A stretch of 64,000 nucleotides of DNA from Aphidius gifuensis (GCF_014905175.1 NC_057791.1:9310492-9374491), one strand, 5' to 3'. Positions 10,440 to 22,531 are shown, counted from the stretch's first letter. The notes: a model not told the origin generated them from the letters alone. Numbers and translations: made by a program.

Positions 10440-10630
10440 TTGAGTCGTGATTCTTTTCATATACTTTGGAAATGCAGTAACTCTTGTATTAGGCGGAAAC
10501 CCTGAAATGACTACATATAGGCCATATAAAGTTCAAGACATGCGTGCCCATTTATTATCAATGTTTGAACTTCGCGATATCTTACCTTTTCCCGATCAAA
10601 TATTCATAGTTCAACTAATAATAGGTTGAG
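10440..10630 (+). pseudogene. Ulp1-like protease C-terminal scrap
   Basis: The frame around 10,455-10,620 reads AVTLVLGGNPEMTTYRPYKV and then MRAHLLSMFELRDILPFP. This is the segment following the catalytic cysteine in Ulp1-like proteases of insect repeats; compare the better-preserved copy downstream (NKPETIEYEYDNLRKHSLNM near 11,235-11,300). The catalytic part is absent. It is probably the tail of a second copy of the same repeat, now fused to the 84-bp array. Confidence 0.55.
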
Positions 10631-10736
10631 AGATGACGAGATTAATTTTAAGAAAAAGGATATCAAAATACCTACTTTCCTGCCAAATATCCAAACTCCT
10701 AAAAAAAATGCACGACTAATAGTGACGTTTTGTTAA

Positions 10737-11427
10737 AAGCTGGAGGATATGATTGTGGCCAAAAGCGCATTGGTAAACGGAAGGTTGTACAGATTCCAAG
10801 TATTTCAGAAGAATCTAAAAACGGGATTGGAGGGAATCAAAGATTAAACAGAGACGACATGCTGTTCTTTGGAAAGTTGCTATATGGTTGTTCTGATTAT
10901 GTACCGCAAGATACTTTATATATCCAAAACCTAGATAAAATTCAACCCGTTCCAAAAACTAACAAACATATACAAATCCTTCATAGCAGAGGCGCTTCTA
11001 GCCCAATGACTGATCACTGAGTTCGCAGTTATTTCAATGGTAAAAATATTCATATTTATGATTCGTTAAACATTCATATACTTCATAACGATTATCAAAT
11101 GTTTTTACAACGTTTATTGCCATTTTATTCAGTTGAACAGAACAATGTGCGGTTTCCACGAGTTCATCAACAACAAAATGCTGATGTTTGTGATGTACTG
11201 GCTATTGCATTAGGAGTTTCTTTATGATTCCGCAATAAACCTGAAACTATTGAATACGAGTATGACAATTTGAGAAAGCATTCACTAAATATGTTCGAAA
11301 CACAGATAATTACTCCTTTCCCAATGACTAAGCATAGCGATCCACCACTTCCAATTCCACTGGAAGAGATAGTGAAGAAAGAACATAAAGCATATTTGGA
11401 ACAAACACGCTTAGACAACAATGCTTA
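10737..11427 (+). pseudogene. Ulp1/C48-like cysteine protease of a repetitive element, disrupted
   Basis: After an N-terminal part (GGYDCGQKRIGKRKVVQIPS) the frame reads HSRGASSPMTDH, an in-frame TGA where a Trp of the HW catalytic motif is expected, then YFNGKNIHIYDSLNIHILHN (Asp of IYDSLN), RVHQQQNADVCDVLAIALGV with the presumptive catalytic Cys, another TGA, and a C-terminal tail. The order H...D...Q...C fits Ulp1-type SUMO/ubiquitin-like proteases that occur inside insect mobile elements. Stops at about 11,018 and 11,225 disable it. The normal CG after the cysteine is CD. The host class of element is not determined. Confidence 0.65.
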
Positions 11428-12195
11428 AGCAACAGCAGCCATTCAAAGAAAAAAAAAAAACGTATCAAAACAGCCTCAAATCTTGAAAAAAGAGCAACCA
11501 AAAGACGACAATACATATGTTCTGTTTAAATCTTCACTAGAAATATATATTAAAAAACTTACATATGAAATTACAGTTGAGTCTATCGACGATCTTGAAA
11601 ACGAAACAAAAGCCAGGCTCAGAGCTGAAAAAATTGTCAAGTGGTGTATGCAAGCAAGGGAAAAATATTATTCTGTTCAATTTAAAACTCTTTGAAAAAT
11701 GATAAAAATAGCAAATTCACGTTTAAAAAATATGATTGATGATTCTGACCATAAGCTATATATACTAGTACGAAGTATTCCTACAAAATCTAAAATTGTT
11801 TGGCAAAATTTAGTAAATTTAGAGAAAGCATTCAAAGCTTCACAATGGTTACGTTAAAACAATCGATTATATAAAGACATTGTATTTCCAGAATCTGCTG
11901 AAGAGTTGATTCAATATTTAGAAAAAGAAGATGTTGAATATTTTGTTGAAACGAATGTCCCAGAAAACTTCGAAAATAATGAAGAAGCATTAGAAAACAA
12001 TACTAGTACTGAAAAAAAAAATGTCGAAAATCCAGCTAAAGCTAATGCTCTCATTCAAAGTTTTGAAAGTAGAGAAACAACATTAACTGCCAGTCATGTT
12101 TTACAAAGCTCTAGCCAACATGTAGCTGAGCAAAATTCTCAATCTCTTGACAGTGTAAAAACTACATTAACTGTCAGTAATATTTTACATAGTTC
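11428..12195 (+). pseudogene. Unrecognised repeat-borne protein segment, interrupted
   Basis: Several overlapping plus frames continue after the protease scrap: EQPKDDNTYVLFKSSLEIYI, then LYILVRSIPTKSKIVWQNL, an in-frame stop at WLR*NNRLYKDIVFP, then an acidic Asn/Glu-rich tail to about 12,195. The segment VWQNL...F.A..WLR.NNRLYKDI loosely resembles the N-terminal region of Helitron helicase proteins, where a long motif ends NPLYKDI; I hold this only weakly. The region ends sharply at a T-run near 12,196, where minus-strand Ulp1 sequence begins. Confidence 0.35.
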
Positions 12196-12204
12196 TTTTT
12201 TTTT

Positions 12205-14340
12205 TTTATTTCTGTATTCACATCCAAGATATTTAAATATTTTATTTAGTACGTGATCTTTTTTTCTGCCTAAACTGTCCCAGTAAGATATTTGTTTTTC
12301 ATGAAAATTGACTGCACATAAAGACCAATGAGCATCTCCCATATTAATTGGAATCAACAAATGTTTTTTAGAAAAAATATCAATATTTTTAGTCCAACTT
12401 TGTACCCTTGAATAAGAAAAATCATAAAGTAAATTGAAAAACTGGAAACTAAAAACCTGTATTAATGGATCTCTGTTTTGAATAAGTTCAAAGTAAGCAT
12501 CAACAATTTTATCGTTTAACGAAATATTTGGATTTAACCTTTTTAAATCAGAAGATGTCACTTTGTTTTTCAATGAGTTTTTAATCTCTTTGTCACCTGA
12601 GTCACTTAAATAAGTGAATGCCATGAATGAGGGTTTTAGGTCTAACAGCTGAATGCTTCCGTTTGATACTGTTTGGTCTACTGGCTGACCTGCAGATTTG
12701 TCATTACTGTTGAAAGAAATTCCTTCTTGTGACATAATTTCCATCAAACTTAAATCTAAATTTGTGTCTTGAGAAATACAAACTGGGTCACTCTCTACAT
12801 CACTTATATCCATATGCTCTGAGAAAAAAATTGGCTGAATGAACCCTAAATCATTATCAACTTCTTCAGACTCACATGTTAGATAGCTTTGACTTTGAGA
12901 TGCTGCAGTTGATATATTTAAGTCACATTGTTTTTCTTCTAATTCATTTTTGTTGGAGCTAGATGGTGATGAAGTAAACAGTTTTCTACGAACATTAAAC
13001 ATTGGGCTTTTATTTACCATAGTTTCAGTTGCTTCTGATAACATTTCTTTTGTCATAGAATCAACGTTTACATCTTCTTCATCATTCTTTCCTAATATTT
13101 CCTCATTATAATCTTTCAAAATTATTCTCTTGACTTTGTCAAAGATACGTCTTGACATATCTGGAGTAATAGCATTCAAACATTCCTTCCAAATATGTTT
13201 TGATGTATTTTTTGAAAAATCATAATAAGGGCCAACACGTTTTTCGTATAGTTGTTTTATTAATCCCCAATATAATTCAATTGGATTATAATGACAGTGA
13301 TATGGTGGAAGACGTAAAATTTTGTGGGGAGTATTTGCAGATACCCAATCATCAACAACAAACCTAGTTTTTATTTTTCTTTTTTCTTTTTGAATTAATG
13401 AATATAAAATTTTTTTTTATTTCTTTGGGATCAAATTCTACTTTACGATTCATCAACCACTTTATCATTTTTTCTTTTCTTGCATCTGAATTTATTGTTT
13501 TTTTTAAATGTTTAGAATGATATGGTGCATTGTCTATAATAATAACACACGGTACATCTGGTAAATTAGGGATAAGTTGTGTTTTTATCCATTTTTCAAA
13601 AGTCTCAGCATTCATTTCGTTATGATAATCATCACCAGGTTTTGGCTTTGATGAACCATCAATAAGAAGATCTGCTCCTTTAATCCAGCCATCTCTATCA
13701 ATAGCATGACAAATAATAAATCTGGCTCCAGTAGACAATGTTCTCATTTGACAAGACTCAGGATTACCATCTTGCCAATCCCTAATTTTACCAGTTTCAT
13801 ATTGAAATTCCCATGTTTCGTCAAGTGTAACGATATGTTTACCTTCATCAAGTGCACTTTTAAATTCTATTAAAAACTTTCTTCTTTTTTCAACTATAGC
13901 TGGACATGTTAAAAAATATGTTCTGCCATTCCGGGGTACATATTTAAAACCCAGTCCATATATAATTTTTCTCAATGTTTCTTTACAAACATTGAGCTTT
14001 ACGTTGTTTGTTCTAAAAAAAAAAATAATAATTGTTTAAAATCAATATTAAGGAGATAAAGAAATTTAACCAAATGAGAGTCAAAACTAAAATATATAAA
14101 ATATATTTTTACTTACTGAAGTTCTTTCAGCAAAAGTGGTAGAGTAACGTAGAATCCTGCAAAGATATAAATAATATGCTTTAAATAAACTAAAATTAAT
14201 AAAGCATACGTGTGTTAAGAGGATAAAGTTATTTTATTACGTTTTTCACAGAGGCCATCAATAATTTTCTTGATTTGGCATTTTATCTCTGGAGTAACAT
14301 CTCGTTTTAATCGTTTTCGGCTCCGTATTTTACCAGGGGT
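12205..14340 (-). pseudogene. DDE transposase with C-terminal Ulp1 protease domain, intron-bearing
   Basis: Exon-like blocks on the minus strand: up to 14,241 (N-terminal, RKRLKRDVTPEIKCQIKK), 14,156-14,117 (FYVTLPLLLKELQ), then from 14,012 onward, each joining in frame through GT-AG introns. Block three has the IS630/Tc1-like DDE core: LDETWE (~13,809-13,830), IIIDNAPYHS (~13,517-13,545) and PPYHCHYNPIELYW (~13,266-13,300) carrying the third acidic residue. A frameshift in an A-run near 13,410 separates the second and third motifs. With no stop, the frame continues through an acidic linker into a Ulp1-type domain: SLNDKIVDAYFELIQ, DAHWSL (catalytic His, ~12,320-12,337) and YWDSLG (Asp, ~12,270-12,288). 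It is cut near 12,205 before the cysteine box. TIRs were not found. Confidence 0.7.
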
Positions 14341-15050
14341 GACAAGTTGTTGATTAAGTCAACAGTTTTACACTCGAAAAATAATTCCTTATTTTTTTAT
14401 TCAAACGGTACATTAATTTTTAACTTAATTTTTAAATTTTGCCATTACAATTCGAATATGTTAAATTAACTTTTTCGAATATTTTAATATTATGTGATCA
14501 ACTCCAATAATAAAACATTTGAACTCAACTGTTTTTTTTTTGTCAATCGAGAAAAATTAGATATAAATTGAAAATATTATCTATAGACATAATTAAAAAT
14601 ATAACACCTTGAATATTCTGAAAATAAGAAACATTTAAATTATAAAAAATACTTTTTTTTCAATCGTACTTATTGATTTATTTACAATTATTTGATTCAC
14701 ATTCTTTTTATCTAAAAAAAAAAAATAAAATAAAAAGAAAAATATGTCTTATAAATTAAAATAATTTTTTTAATTAATATTATTCATATTGTTTAATAAT
14801 TTGCCAAATGTTGATAAGTTAAGAATATAACAAAAACATTTTTTAACATAAATTTTTAATTCATCATAAAATTTATATGTATCACCAATATCAACATTTA
14901 TTATTGCTCTGTTCTTTCTCGTGGTGAACGAGAATCTGTATCACACCCACTTGTCAACAACATACTAAAAAAAACATTAAAAATTAATAATCATTCATTT
15001 ATTTACGAAGTTAAACAACATTACAAATATTACCATTACTAACAGCTCCC
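14341..15050. other. AT-rich stretch, no gene recognised
   Basis: Low-complexity A/T with short frames only. A small window near 14,900-14,960 is GC-richer (GTTCTTTCTCGTGGTGAACG) and may be a further carboxylesterase scrap, but I cannot place it. Confidence 0.35.
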
Positions 15051-15055
15051 AGCAA

Positions 15056-15600
15056 CATATAAAAATATCAGCTGTAACAGCTGCTTGTGTTGTAATCAGT
15101 TGAACCAGCTGTGTGTAGCAGCACCAGGTCCAAATAATGTTATGTCTCTTGGTTCACCATTAAAATTTTGTATATTATTATCAATTCATTAAAATGACAT
15201 TGCTTGATCCTATTTACAATCATTACAAATATTACTTTTATCAGCAGTATCAAAAAAACCTACTAAAGAAATAAACAAAGTATTATTTATAAAAGTATTA
15301 CAAAGTTGGTAGTAGCAAATAGAATATAATTACCAAGTATACCAAATCTGCACTTGAATTTAGCAACAATATCTTGATAAAAAACAGCAAAATTCTTGTG
15401 GGAGTAATTACTTGTGCAAATTTAATTAAAAATAACATTTTATCTTTAATTAAATGAGCAAAACCACCATAATTACAAAAATCAACAATAATATATGGTA
15501 ACCTTTTTGGAATTGATGATTGATTAATATCTTATTTACTTAAATTAACAACTTTTTTATCTGTTGACCAATCAGTTGTACATTCTAACAAGGCTTTTTT
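15056..15600 (-). pseudogene. Type-B carboxylesterase pseudogene, copy A
   Basis: Minus-strand blocks in esterase order: RLPYIIVDFCNYGGF (~15,520-15,470; the usual PV..FIHGGGF oxyanion-hole segment, with the His-Gly-Gly lost), GFFDTADKSNICND (~15,260-15,215) and NFNGEPRDITLFGPGAA (~15,180-15,120). The last corresponds to the nucleophile elbow, normally FGESAG; the serine is gone. Stops occur before and after each block (for example CK* and SF*). Carboxylesterases hydrolyse ester xenobiotics and lipids; this copy cannot. It is similar to copy B 0.9 kb away. Confidence 0.75.
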
Positions 15601-15959
15601 AAAGTACATTGTTGCCATTGATCCAACATCTTCTGGTAATTATGCACAAATCATTTGCATATGTTAAAAAGTTTTAATCACATTGAAACTTCAAAAAATA
15701 TTGGACACTCGTTATTATCAGTAAACATTTTCGTTTATTATGTTTTGAATAATTTTAATTCATCATAAAAATCTTCATGAAGCTATGTTTGACATGATAC
15801 ATTATGTATTGGTGATATAATACAATGTCCAGGTATCAATAAATGTGTAAGCATTTTTTTACTATCAAGACATGAATGAAAAATAAACAACATTACAAAT
15901 ATTATCATTACTGACAGTTTTTTGATATTAAAATATCAGCTGTTATAGCTACTAGGGCT

Positions 15960-16263
15960 GAATGTAATCAGCTGAACCAGCAATAGCAGCTCCAGATCCG
16001 AATAATGTTATGTCTTTTGGTTAACCATTAAAATTTTGTATATTATTATAAATTCATTGAAATGACATTGCTTGATCTAATTTACATTGATTACAAATAC
16101 TACTTTCATCAGCAGTACTTAAAAAACCTACCAAACAAATAAACAAAGTATTATTTATCAAAAAACAATTGGTTAGTAACAAATAAAACATATTACCAAG
16201 TACACCAAGTCTGTAGTTAAATGTAACAACAATATCTTGAAAAAAAAAAGCAATATTCTTCAT
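15960..16263 (-). pseudogene. Type-B carboxylesterase pseudogene, copy B
   Basis: Minus frame 16,263-16,054 reads DIVVTFNYRLGVLG, an AT-rich insert with splice-like ends, then GFLSTADESSICNQCKLDQA. This is the classic NYRLG...GFLSTAD segment of insect esterases. Just downstream, to about 15,960, ITLFGSGAAIAGSA replaces the FGESAG elbow, so the catalytic serine context is destroyed. The block order and spacing repeat copy A, so a local tandem duplication preceded or accompanied decay. Confidence 0.75.
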
Positions 16264-17050
16264 ATACAGTAGAATACAATAGAATTTCTACTTGAACTTC
16301 TTTAATTAAACTTTTAACACTTTTTTTATGTATTTTTTATGTTATCAATAATCTGTACCCTTTGTAAACCATCAAACAGTCATTATATAATTAATCTGCA
16401 AAAAAAATAATGAAAACATGATGAATAAAAAATATTATACTTTTTTTTAAATAATTACAAAATTAAACCTTTGTTGTTGTTGTTGTTGATAGTTGTTGTC
16501 AACTAGCTCCCTTCATATAATAATTATGACAACTTGGTTGAATGTTTATTTATCAGTAGTTAAATAACAATTGGTATTATAAATTGACAAGTTGGTTCAC
16601 AGATTATTTATGGCACTTAATTATTATAAACATTGTTGATAAGATTACCAACAATTTATTTGTTTAATTATTTTTTGTTGGTAAAATAATTTAAAGAATA
16701 TAACCCCAAAAATTTATTTAACGATTAAAATAATAATTGTTTAAATTAATGTCAACCGTTATTGCTTATTATTTTATGATTAAATAATATTTATAAATTA
16801 TTAAAAGTACTTATAAATAATGAACAACACTTTAAAATTTTATAAATAATTATTAAAGTCTAAACAAATAGCACCAACTGCTTACTGCACAACAGCAAGT
16901 TAAATTATTAGATAAATTTAAAACAATACGTAAAGAATAAAAAAAAAAAAAAAACAAAAACTAATAATAATTTCAATTATTATTATTATATTATTTATTT
17001 ATACAAATTATTTATTTATTTTTTTAAATTAAATAATTTATTTTTCCGGA
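16264..17050. other. AT-rich spacer with TGTTG microsatellite
   Basis: No gene. A TTGTTGTTGTTGTTG microsatellite lies at about 16,471-16,487; several short TAAATTATT-type repeats follow. The last 100 bases are A/T homopolymers. Confidence 0.4.
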
Positions 17051-17203
17051 TGCCTCTTGTTTTTTTTTTTTTATCTAAGGCAGACATGTTGGTTTTTTAT
17101 CTCGGCTATCTCAAACTAAACTCGGCTTTTTTTTTTTCATATATCATAGTGTACGGTGGCTTAAGGGACGCATGGAAGGGGAAAAATAGGCTTCAAGGGA
17201 AAA

Positions 17204-17324
17204 AACTCAGTTCCAAACTCTCAGTAGCTCGCCTGTAGGGGTATCCAATTGGACCCTGAATATATAATTTTATAAAATACAATTTATCTAAAATAAAAAA
17301 AAGTTCGGCGCTTACCACAGGACA
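17204..17324 (-). mobile_element. Inverted 5' piece of the 48.8-kb LTR family joined to a TIR element
   Basis: Positions 17,324 down to 17,238 on the minus strand match the first ~90 bases of the LTR at 48,755 (TGTAATGTCC...GGTAAGCGCCGAAC to GGATACCCC). Next to it at 17,204-17,235 is a 32-bp sequence (CTCAGTTCCAAACTCTCAGT core) that recurs in the same orientation at 18,246 beside the remainder of the same LTR. The junction falls at a TA, so the 32-37 bp sequence looks like the TIR of a TA-inserting element. Confidence 0.75.
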
Positions 17325-17635
17325 TTACAACATATAACCGATAAATAGCCGTTTTTTTCATATTTCAACTCTATTTTTAACCACTTTGCGCATTCGTAGG
17401 AATTTTTCGTAGAAACACGCCGAAGATGTTTACACATGATAAACCCGTGAGTCTAGATGGCTCACAATTTTTTTTTTTTTTTTTAAGGGTTGAAAAAACA
17501 GATATCCATCATTATTTATCAATTTTATATTATCAAGTTGATTCATTCATCCTGCATTTCCATAATTCATTCTTGAACTTAATGACAAATAAGATTTCAT
17601 TGTTGATGTTATCAAACAAAAAACAAAAATAAATA

Positions 17636-17860
17636 TTTGTACAAAAAGGAGAGTCAAGTATTCGAAATTAATTTCAATTTTATTTTTTTAGACATACGAT
17701 AAAGAGGATATCAAAAAAGTCAAGTACAAAAGTATTTATTTCTTTACAATTCATTGACCCATATGAATGGTCTCAACTTTCGACAAAATTTTATACTTGA
17801 CCCCGCCTGGTTCTTCCGAAATAAAATTTCAAGCCTACACACTTTTATAATTGTATATAA
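17636..17860. repeat. Single terminal-repeat copy of the 43.8-kb foldback family
   Basis: TACAAAAAGGAG.GTCAAGTATTCGAAAT at the start and ATACTTGACCCCGCC.GGTTCTTCC near the end match the 250-bp terminal repeats at 43,819 and 48,672 with an interrupted middle. No partner repeat lies nearby, so it is a solo or truncated copy. Confidence 0.7.
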
Positions 17861-18240
17861 TATTCACGACGACATTAATGATGTTGTGGGCTTGTTGCTC
17901 TACGATTTCACCGGATTTTACCCTGTAAGGTAGTGTGTCCACAAGCTAGATTATTCCTGCACGTTCTTGCAGCAAGAATTCACATCACTAGTTACTATTA
18001 TATTTTACCTAGATATTACTGAATTCCTGAATATATTTTGGTAATATCTAGTGAATAGTGGTGCAATATTTTGCATTGAACTTAGAAGTCTAGCATAAGA
18101 ATACACCGCTTAATTCTATTCTTTCAACTATACAATCATGGCCTGCTTTAGTTAATTTGACGACAATTAATTGTAAGTTTTTACCATCCATACTCTTTGA
18201 AACAGATACAACTGTACCAAGCGCACCATTGACCATGCCT

Positions 18241-19278
18241 AAAAAACTCAGTTCCAAACTCTCAGTAGCTCGCCTGTAGCTCCATCTTATGAATTATAAG
18301 GGTAACATTTAAGGGAGTAAACGCATCCCCGGACACCCCCGAATATTCCTGACCTACCCTACGGTCAGCTTATGCCATTGACCCAGGATATCGATCAGTT
18401 CACTGGGATCTCTGATCCCGTGACTACCAACTCTAACTGCTTTAATATGTACGTTAAAAAGTCTTAGAATAATTTTAAGAGTCACCAGCTGAAAACTGTA
18501 AGTTATTTTCATCCAATATTTCATTGATTTATTTTACTTCAATATTTTTAATTATATTTACGTAATATTTGGTTACGCAAATTATTAATTTCAACTCATT
18601 AAAATCATACTGGATATAACTTGTAATAAATTCAGACCGCATGGTCTAAGTTGTCTTGTTCTTTTAATTTAAATTCAAGTGCAAGCTTTGTGTTAAATTA
18701 TTTAATTAAATAAATATTGAATAAAGTAAAATATAATTGGCCGATTTAAGCAAGAATTTGCTTGTTGAAAATATTTAATTATTTTATTTAACAATCAACG
18801 ACCTAGTGGTCATGAATTTGGGTTTAGCTACGACCTGTAAAGTATAGTAAAGCGTTTATGTAATTATTAAATCAAACAAATGTAAAAGTGATCTTCTTTA
18901 TAATTTTTATTGTAAATTCAGTGTTACACAAGTGCGTCAATTATCTTAAGGTCCACGTTGGTCCAAATTTAACTATCTGTTACTGAACATCAATACCATT
19001 AGTAAAGTTGTGGTATTTTAATAATAGATTTACCATTTTATTTTTTGTGTTTGACTCAAGTTTTTATAAATTATTTGTGTTTAATTTGTGTACTCTTTTC
19101 ACGTATTTTTCAGGTTCTTTTTTACCTCTCCCTACATTGCGCAATTTATTATTTCCCTACCTTTCTAATGTTCCTTTGCTGGGCAGGATAAACAAGGTTA
19201 ATAAAAATACATATCTAACTGGGTTATTTTATGGGACAATATTGATTGTCTAATAAGTAATCCGGCTACGATATTTCA
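18241..19278 (+). mobile_element. 3' portion of an LTR of the 48.8-kb family
   Basis: From AGCTCCATCTTATG (18,278) to GATATTTCA (19,278) the sequence follows the LTR at 48,843-49,872 with scattered substitutions and small indels, including the ACGACCT.GTGGTCATG and TTCAGGTTC segments. The missing first ~90 bp lie inverted at 17,238-17,324. It is clearly older than the pair at 48,755/61,617. Confidence 0.85.
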
Positions 19279-19282
19279 ATGT

Positions 19283-20307
19283 CGTATAGCGATTGAAATA
19301 ACGATTAATTCTCAAATTTAATAATGGTAATCAATAGAGATCGTCGGGAAAAAGAAAATGTCTTTAAAAAAATTTCGATATCTCAAATAGTTTTCGAGTT
19401 ATAATATTTTTTAAAATTTCGATATATCGATTTTTTTTTTATATTAATTTAATAATAGAAGTCGGTTAAACTCATCAAGGAGAAAAAAAAAAAATTACAT
19501 TTTTTTGATCGCGCGAACAGTTTTCGAATTATCGATATCTTTTGAAAGTTAATGATAATTTTTTTTCATAATTGATAATATAATGGAGCTAAGTAAAAAA
19601 ATATAGCTGAGTAAAGAATATAGCTAAGTTAAAACTTAGCTGGTAAATTTATGTAGATATTGTGTGTTTGGCTACAGATATATAGGTAAGTGAAAAAAAT
19701 AGCTAAGTAAAAAATATAGCTAAGTGAAAGATATAGCTGGAGAAACTATGTAGATATTGTGTGTTTGGCTATAAATATAGCTAAGTAAAAAATATAGCTA
19801 AGTAAAAATTATAGCTGGTAAAATTATGTAGATATTGTGTATAGTGTGCTTAGCTATAAATAGCTAAGTAAAAAATATAGCTAAGTAAAAAACCTAGCGA
19901 CCAAGTAAAAAAAACTTGGATATATTCATTAATTTCGAAAAAAAAAATATATTCGTGCTTAATAATACGCGACAATCAAAAATTAGCAGTTTTTTTTTTT
20001 AAAACTTCGACTTTTTTTTTTTGAAAAAAGAAAAAATGTATACATTTAAAAAAAAATATCGATAATTTGATAACTATTCGAGATATAAAAATTTTTATTT
20101 GGGCTTTTTTTTTAGCTTGGCGAGTTTTATTGATTGCCTTTATTAATATTAAAAAAAAAAAAATATTAATATATCGAAATATATAAGTTATTATAACTCG
20201 AAAATTATTCGAATTTTTTTATGTTGACTTTTTTTTTTACTTGACGAGATTTATTGATAGCCATTATTTAATTTGAGAATTAATCGTTATTTTAATAACT
20301 ATACGAT
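19283..20307. mobile_element. Foldback element with internal GCTAAGTAAAA repeats
   Basis: The left end CGTATAGCGATTGAAATAAC and right end GTTATTTTAATAACTATACG are inverted. The arms continue through AACGATTAATTCTCAAATT for about 200 bp each side. The interior (19,570-19,900) is an irregular tandem repeat of AGCTAAGTAAAAAATATAGC and GTAGATATTGTGTGTTTGGC. The MITE at 58,251-58,950 has a related interior, so the two belong to one superfamily. Confidence 0.75.
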
Positions 20308-21640
20308 ATATAACCGATAAATAGCTGTTTTTTCCATATTTCAACTCCATTTTTAACCACTTTGCGCATTCGTAGGAATTTTTTCCGCATTTTTCCCGTC
20401 ATCGTGAGAAAATTTTCTATAAAAACCGAATAAAAAAACATGTTGTCTCGGTTATGATAATATCTTCTGAAATTCCTCTGTACAATTACAATAATAATTT
20501 TCTCTTTCAAACTAACACATCAATGTCTATTTCTCTTTTTTTAAAACATAAAATTAGTCAATATTATGAATAAATTATTATTGTATAATAATTCAATATT
20601 ATGTTTTGAATTTAGGAAATATTATTTTATATAAACAATAATAATAGGTATATTAATCTTGTAAATGAAAAATACTTGCATATGCATGTATATATATGTA
20701 CAATATGAACTTTACTTCGGCTAACAAATGCAAGTATAACTAATAAATACAAATAAAATACTTGTATATTAATATATACAACGGCGCATATAAAAAATAA
20801 ATTAAATATATAAATACGCGCATTTAAATTCATCTATACTACAAAACACTTGATGGTAACGGTTACCGACCGATTACCATGGCACTACAAGGCACAATGT
20901 AGACTGACAGAAAATGGATTCCTGCTCAGATCCGTTACCGGATCTGACGTCTAAACTCTATGTTTTTTCCTTTTACTCATACCCAACCCGCGCCTAAAGA
21001 TGTTGACACATCAAAAAAACCACTTATATACAAGCAAGGAAGGCAAGAAGGCCATTTTCAAAATTGACAATTCTCTTCGTTCTAAACTCTTCTGTGAATA
21101 GTTTCATATTTCATATTTTTGGAGTGGGCCGAGACTGAAATAAATAAGGACCGTTATTTCAATCCATTTCATTTCACAAACTGTTTGGTATGTCAAGACT
21201 TACGATATGTATCAAAAAGTTTAAAGATAAAATAAAGTTTAGATGGTTAATTTCAGGTATGGAGTTCTTGTTGTAAGCGATTGGGAAATGACTCTCCATC
21301 CTTGAAAAAATATAACAATAGCACTAATATATTAAATGTTAACTTGAGGCAAAATAAAAAGGTTGATAAAACAGTGGAAATTGGTTCTGATAACCCGAAT
21401 AACCAATAATTTTAGAACAACAAACAGAAATTTCTCCATGTATTCGAGGTATGAAAAATATAAATTACATTAACATAAAATGTTATGTTGATTAGCTAAA
21501 ACTTCATTTAATTTTTTATCTTTTATATATATTGAAGTCCTAGCCTCAAAAAGTACGAATAGCGATTCGTCAACAACCAGTGTTATAAGTGTTGCAACAA
21601 GGTTATCAGTTTACAAATTTTGAATAATTTACCAATACCT
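20308..21640. other. No gene recognised
   Basis: The first 80 bases duplicate 17,325-17,412 (ATAACCGATAAATAGC ... TTGCGCATTCGTAGGAATTT). The rest is AT-rich with a GC-richer patch at 20,850-20,960 (GGTAACGGTTACC palindrome and GATCCGTTACCGGATC). Short frames with no recognisable protein. Confidence 0.4.
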
Positions 21641-22531
21641 TCAAAAAAAAAATGAAAATTGAGTCATATCCGAAAGCAAAAATAGACGAAGTGGCAGCTA
21701 ACTTAAAAAACACACTTGGGTCTCCTGATAGGGCTTCTTCTGATAATAAATTGAAAAAAAATGAAATGTATTTTCAAAATTTATTAAACGCTTTGAAATT
21801 TTAATTTCATGCTGTTGATACGAGTAAGGCAGAGAAATTGCAAATACTGACATTTTTACAAGATGAGTGAGGTGACGAAGAAATTCCGACGGTTATGGAT
21901 ACAGCACAACACATGGCAAAATCCGCAAAAAAATGACGTACTGATTAAGGCATCTTTTCTCTTCCGAATTCAAACTTAGGTTAGTAATAATTTTTGAATT
22001 TTTTTTTTTTTCTTATACATCTTCAGAATATTACATCGCATACATTTTGTTTAATAAACTTATAGCAAGAAGATTGTCTGATGAAGTAAAATCAATTGTT
22101 ATATCGTTTTACGAAGATAAAAGAAAGAGTGCAACCTTACCAGGCTTGAAAGATTATATTCCTGTACGTGACAAGGATAGAAACAAAGTGCACATGCAAA
22201 AAAATCTAGGTCTTCCGAACTTAAAGGAAAGGTTAGAACGTTATCGTAAAGAGCACTATGATAAAAAAATAAGTTTTTCGAAATTTGCTCCTTTACGACC
22301 AAAGCGTTGTGTATTAGCGGGTGAATCAGGCACACATGCAATGAGCGTGTGTTCGCCTCATCGAAATTTTAAGCTTATGATTCTAGGTACGTAAGAGTTC
22401 GTAGCAAATTTCCTATGATTCAAATTATTATGCAAATAATTGATCAATAACTAATCTATGAACGAATAATCATTAAAAAATTTCATTGATTAAATATTAC
22501 GTTGAAGTGAACTGCATTAAATAGTTCAAAG

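Noticed and set aside
20627..20833. Hydrophobic minus-strand frame resembling a small membrane protein
   Set aside because: Composition (Ile, Leu, Tyr, Phe) is what AT-rich non-coding DNA gives; no motif, promoter or context.
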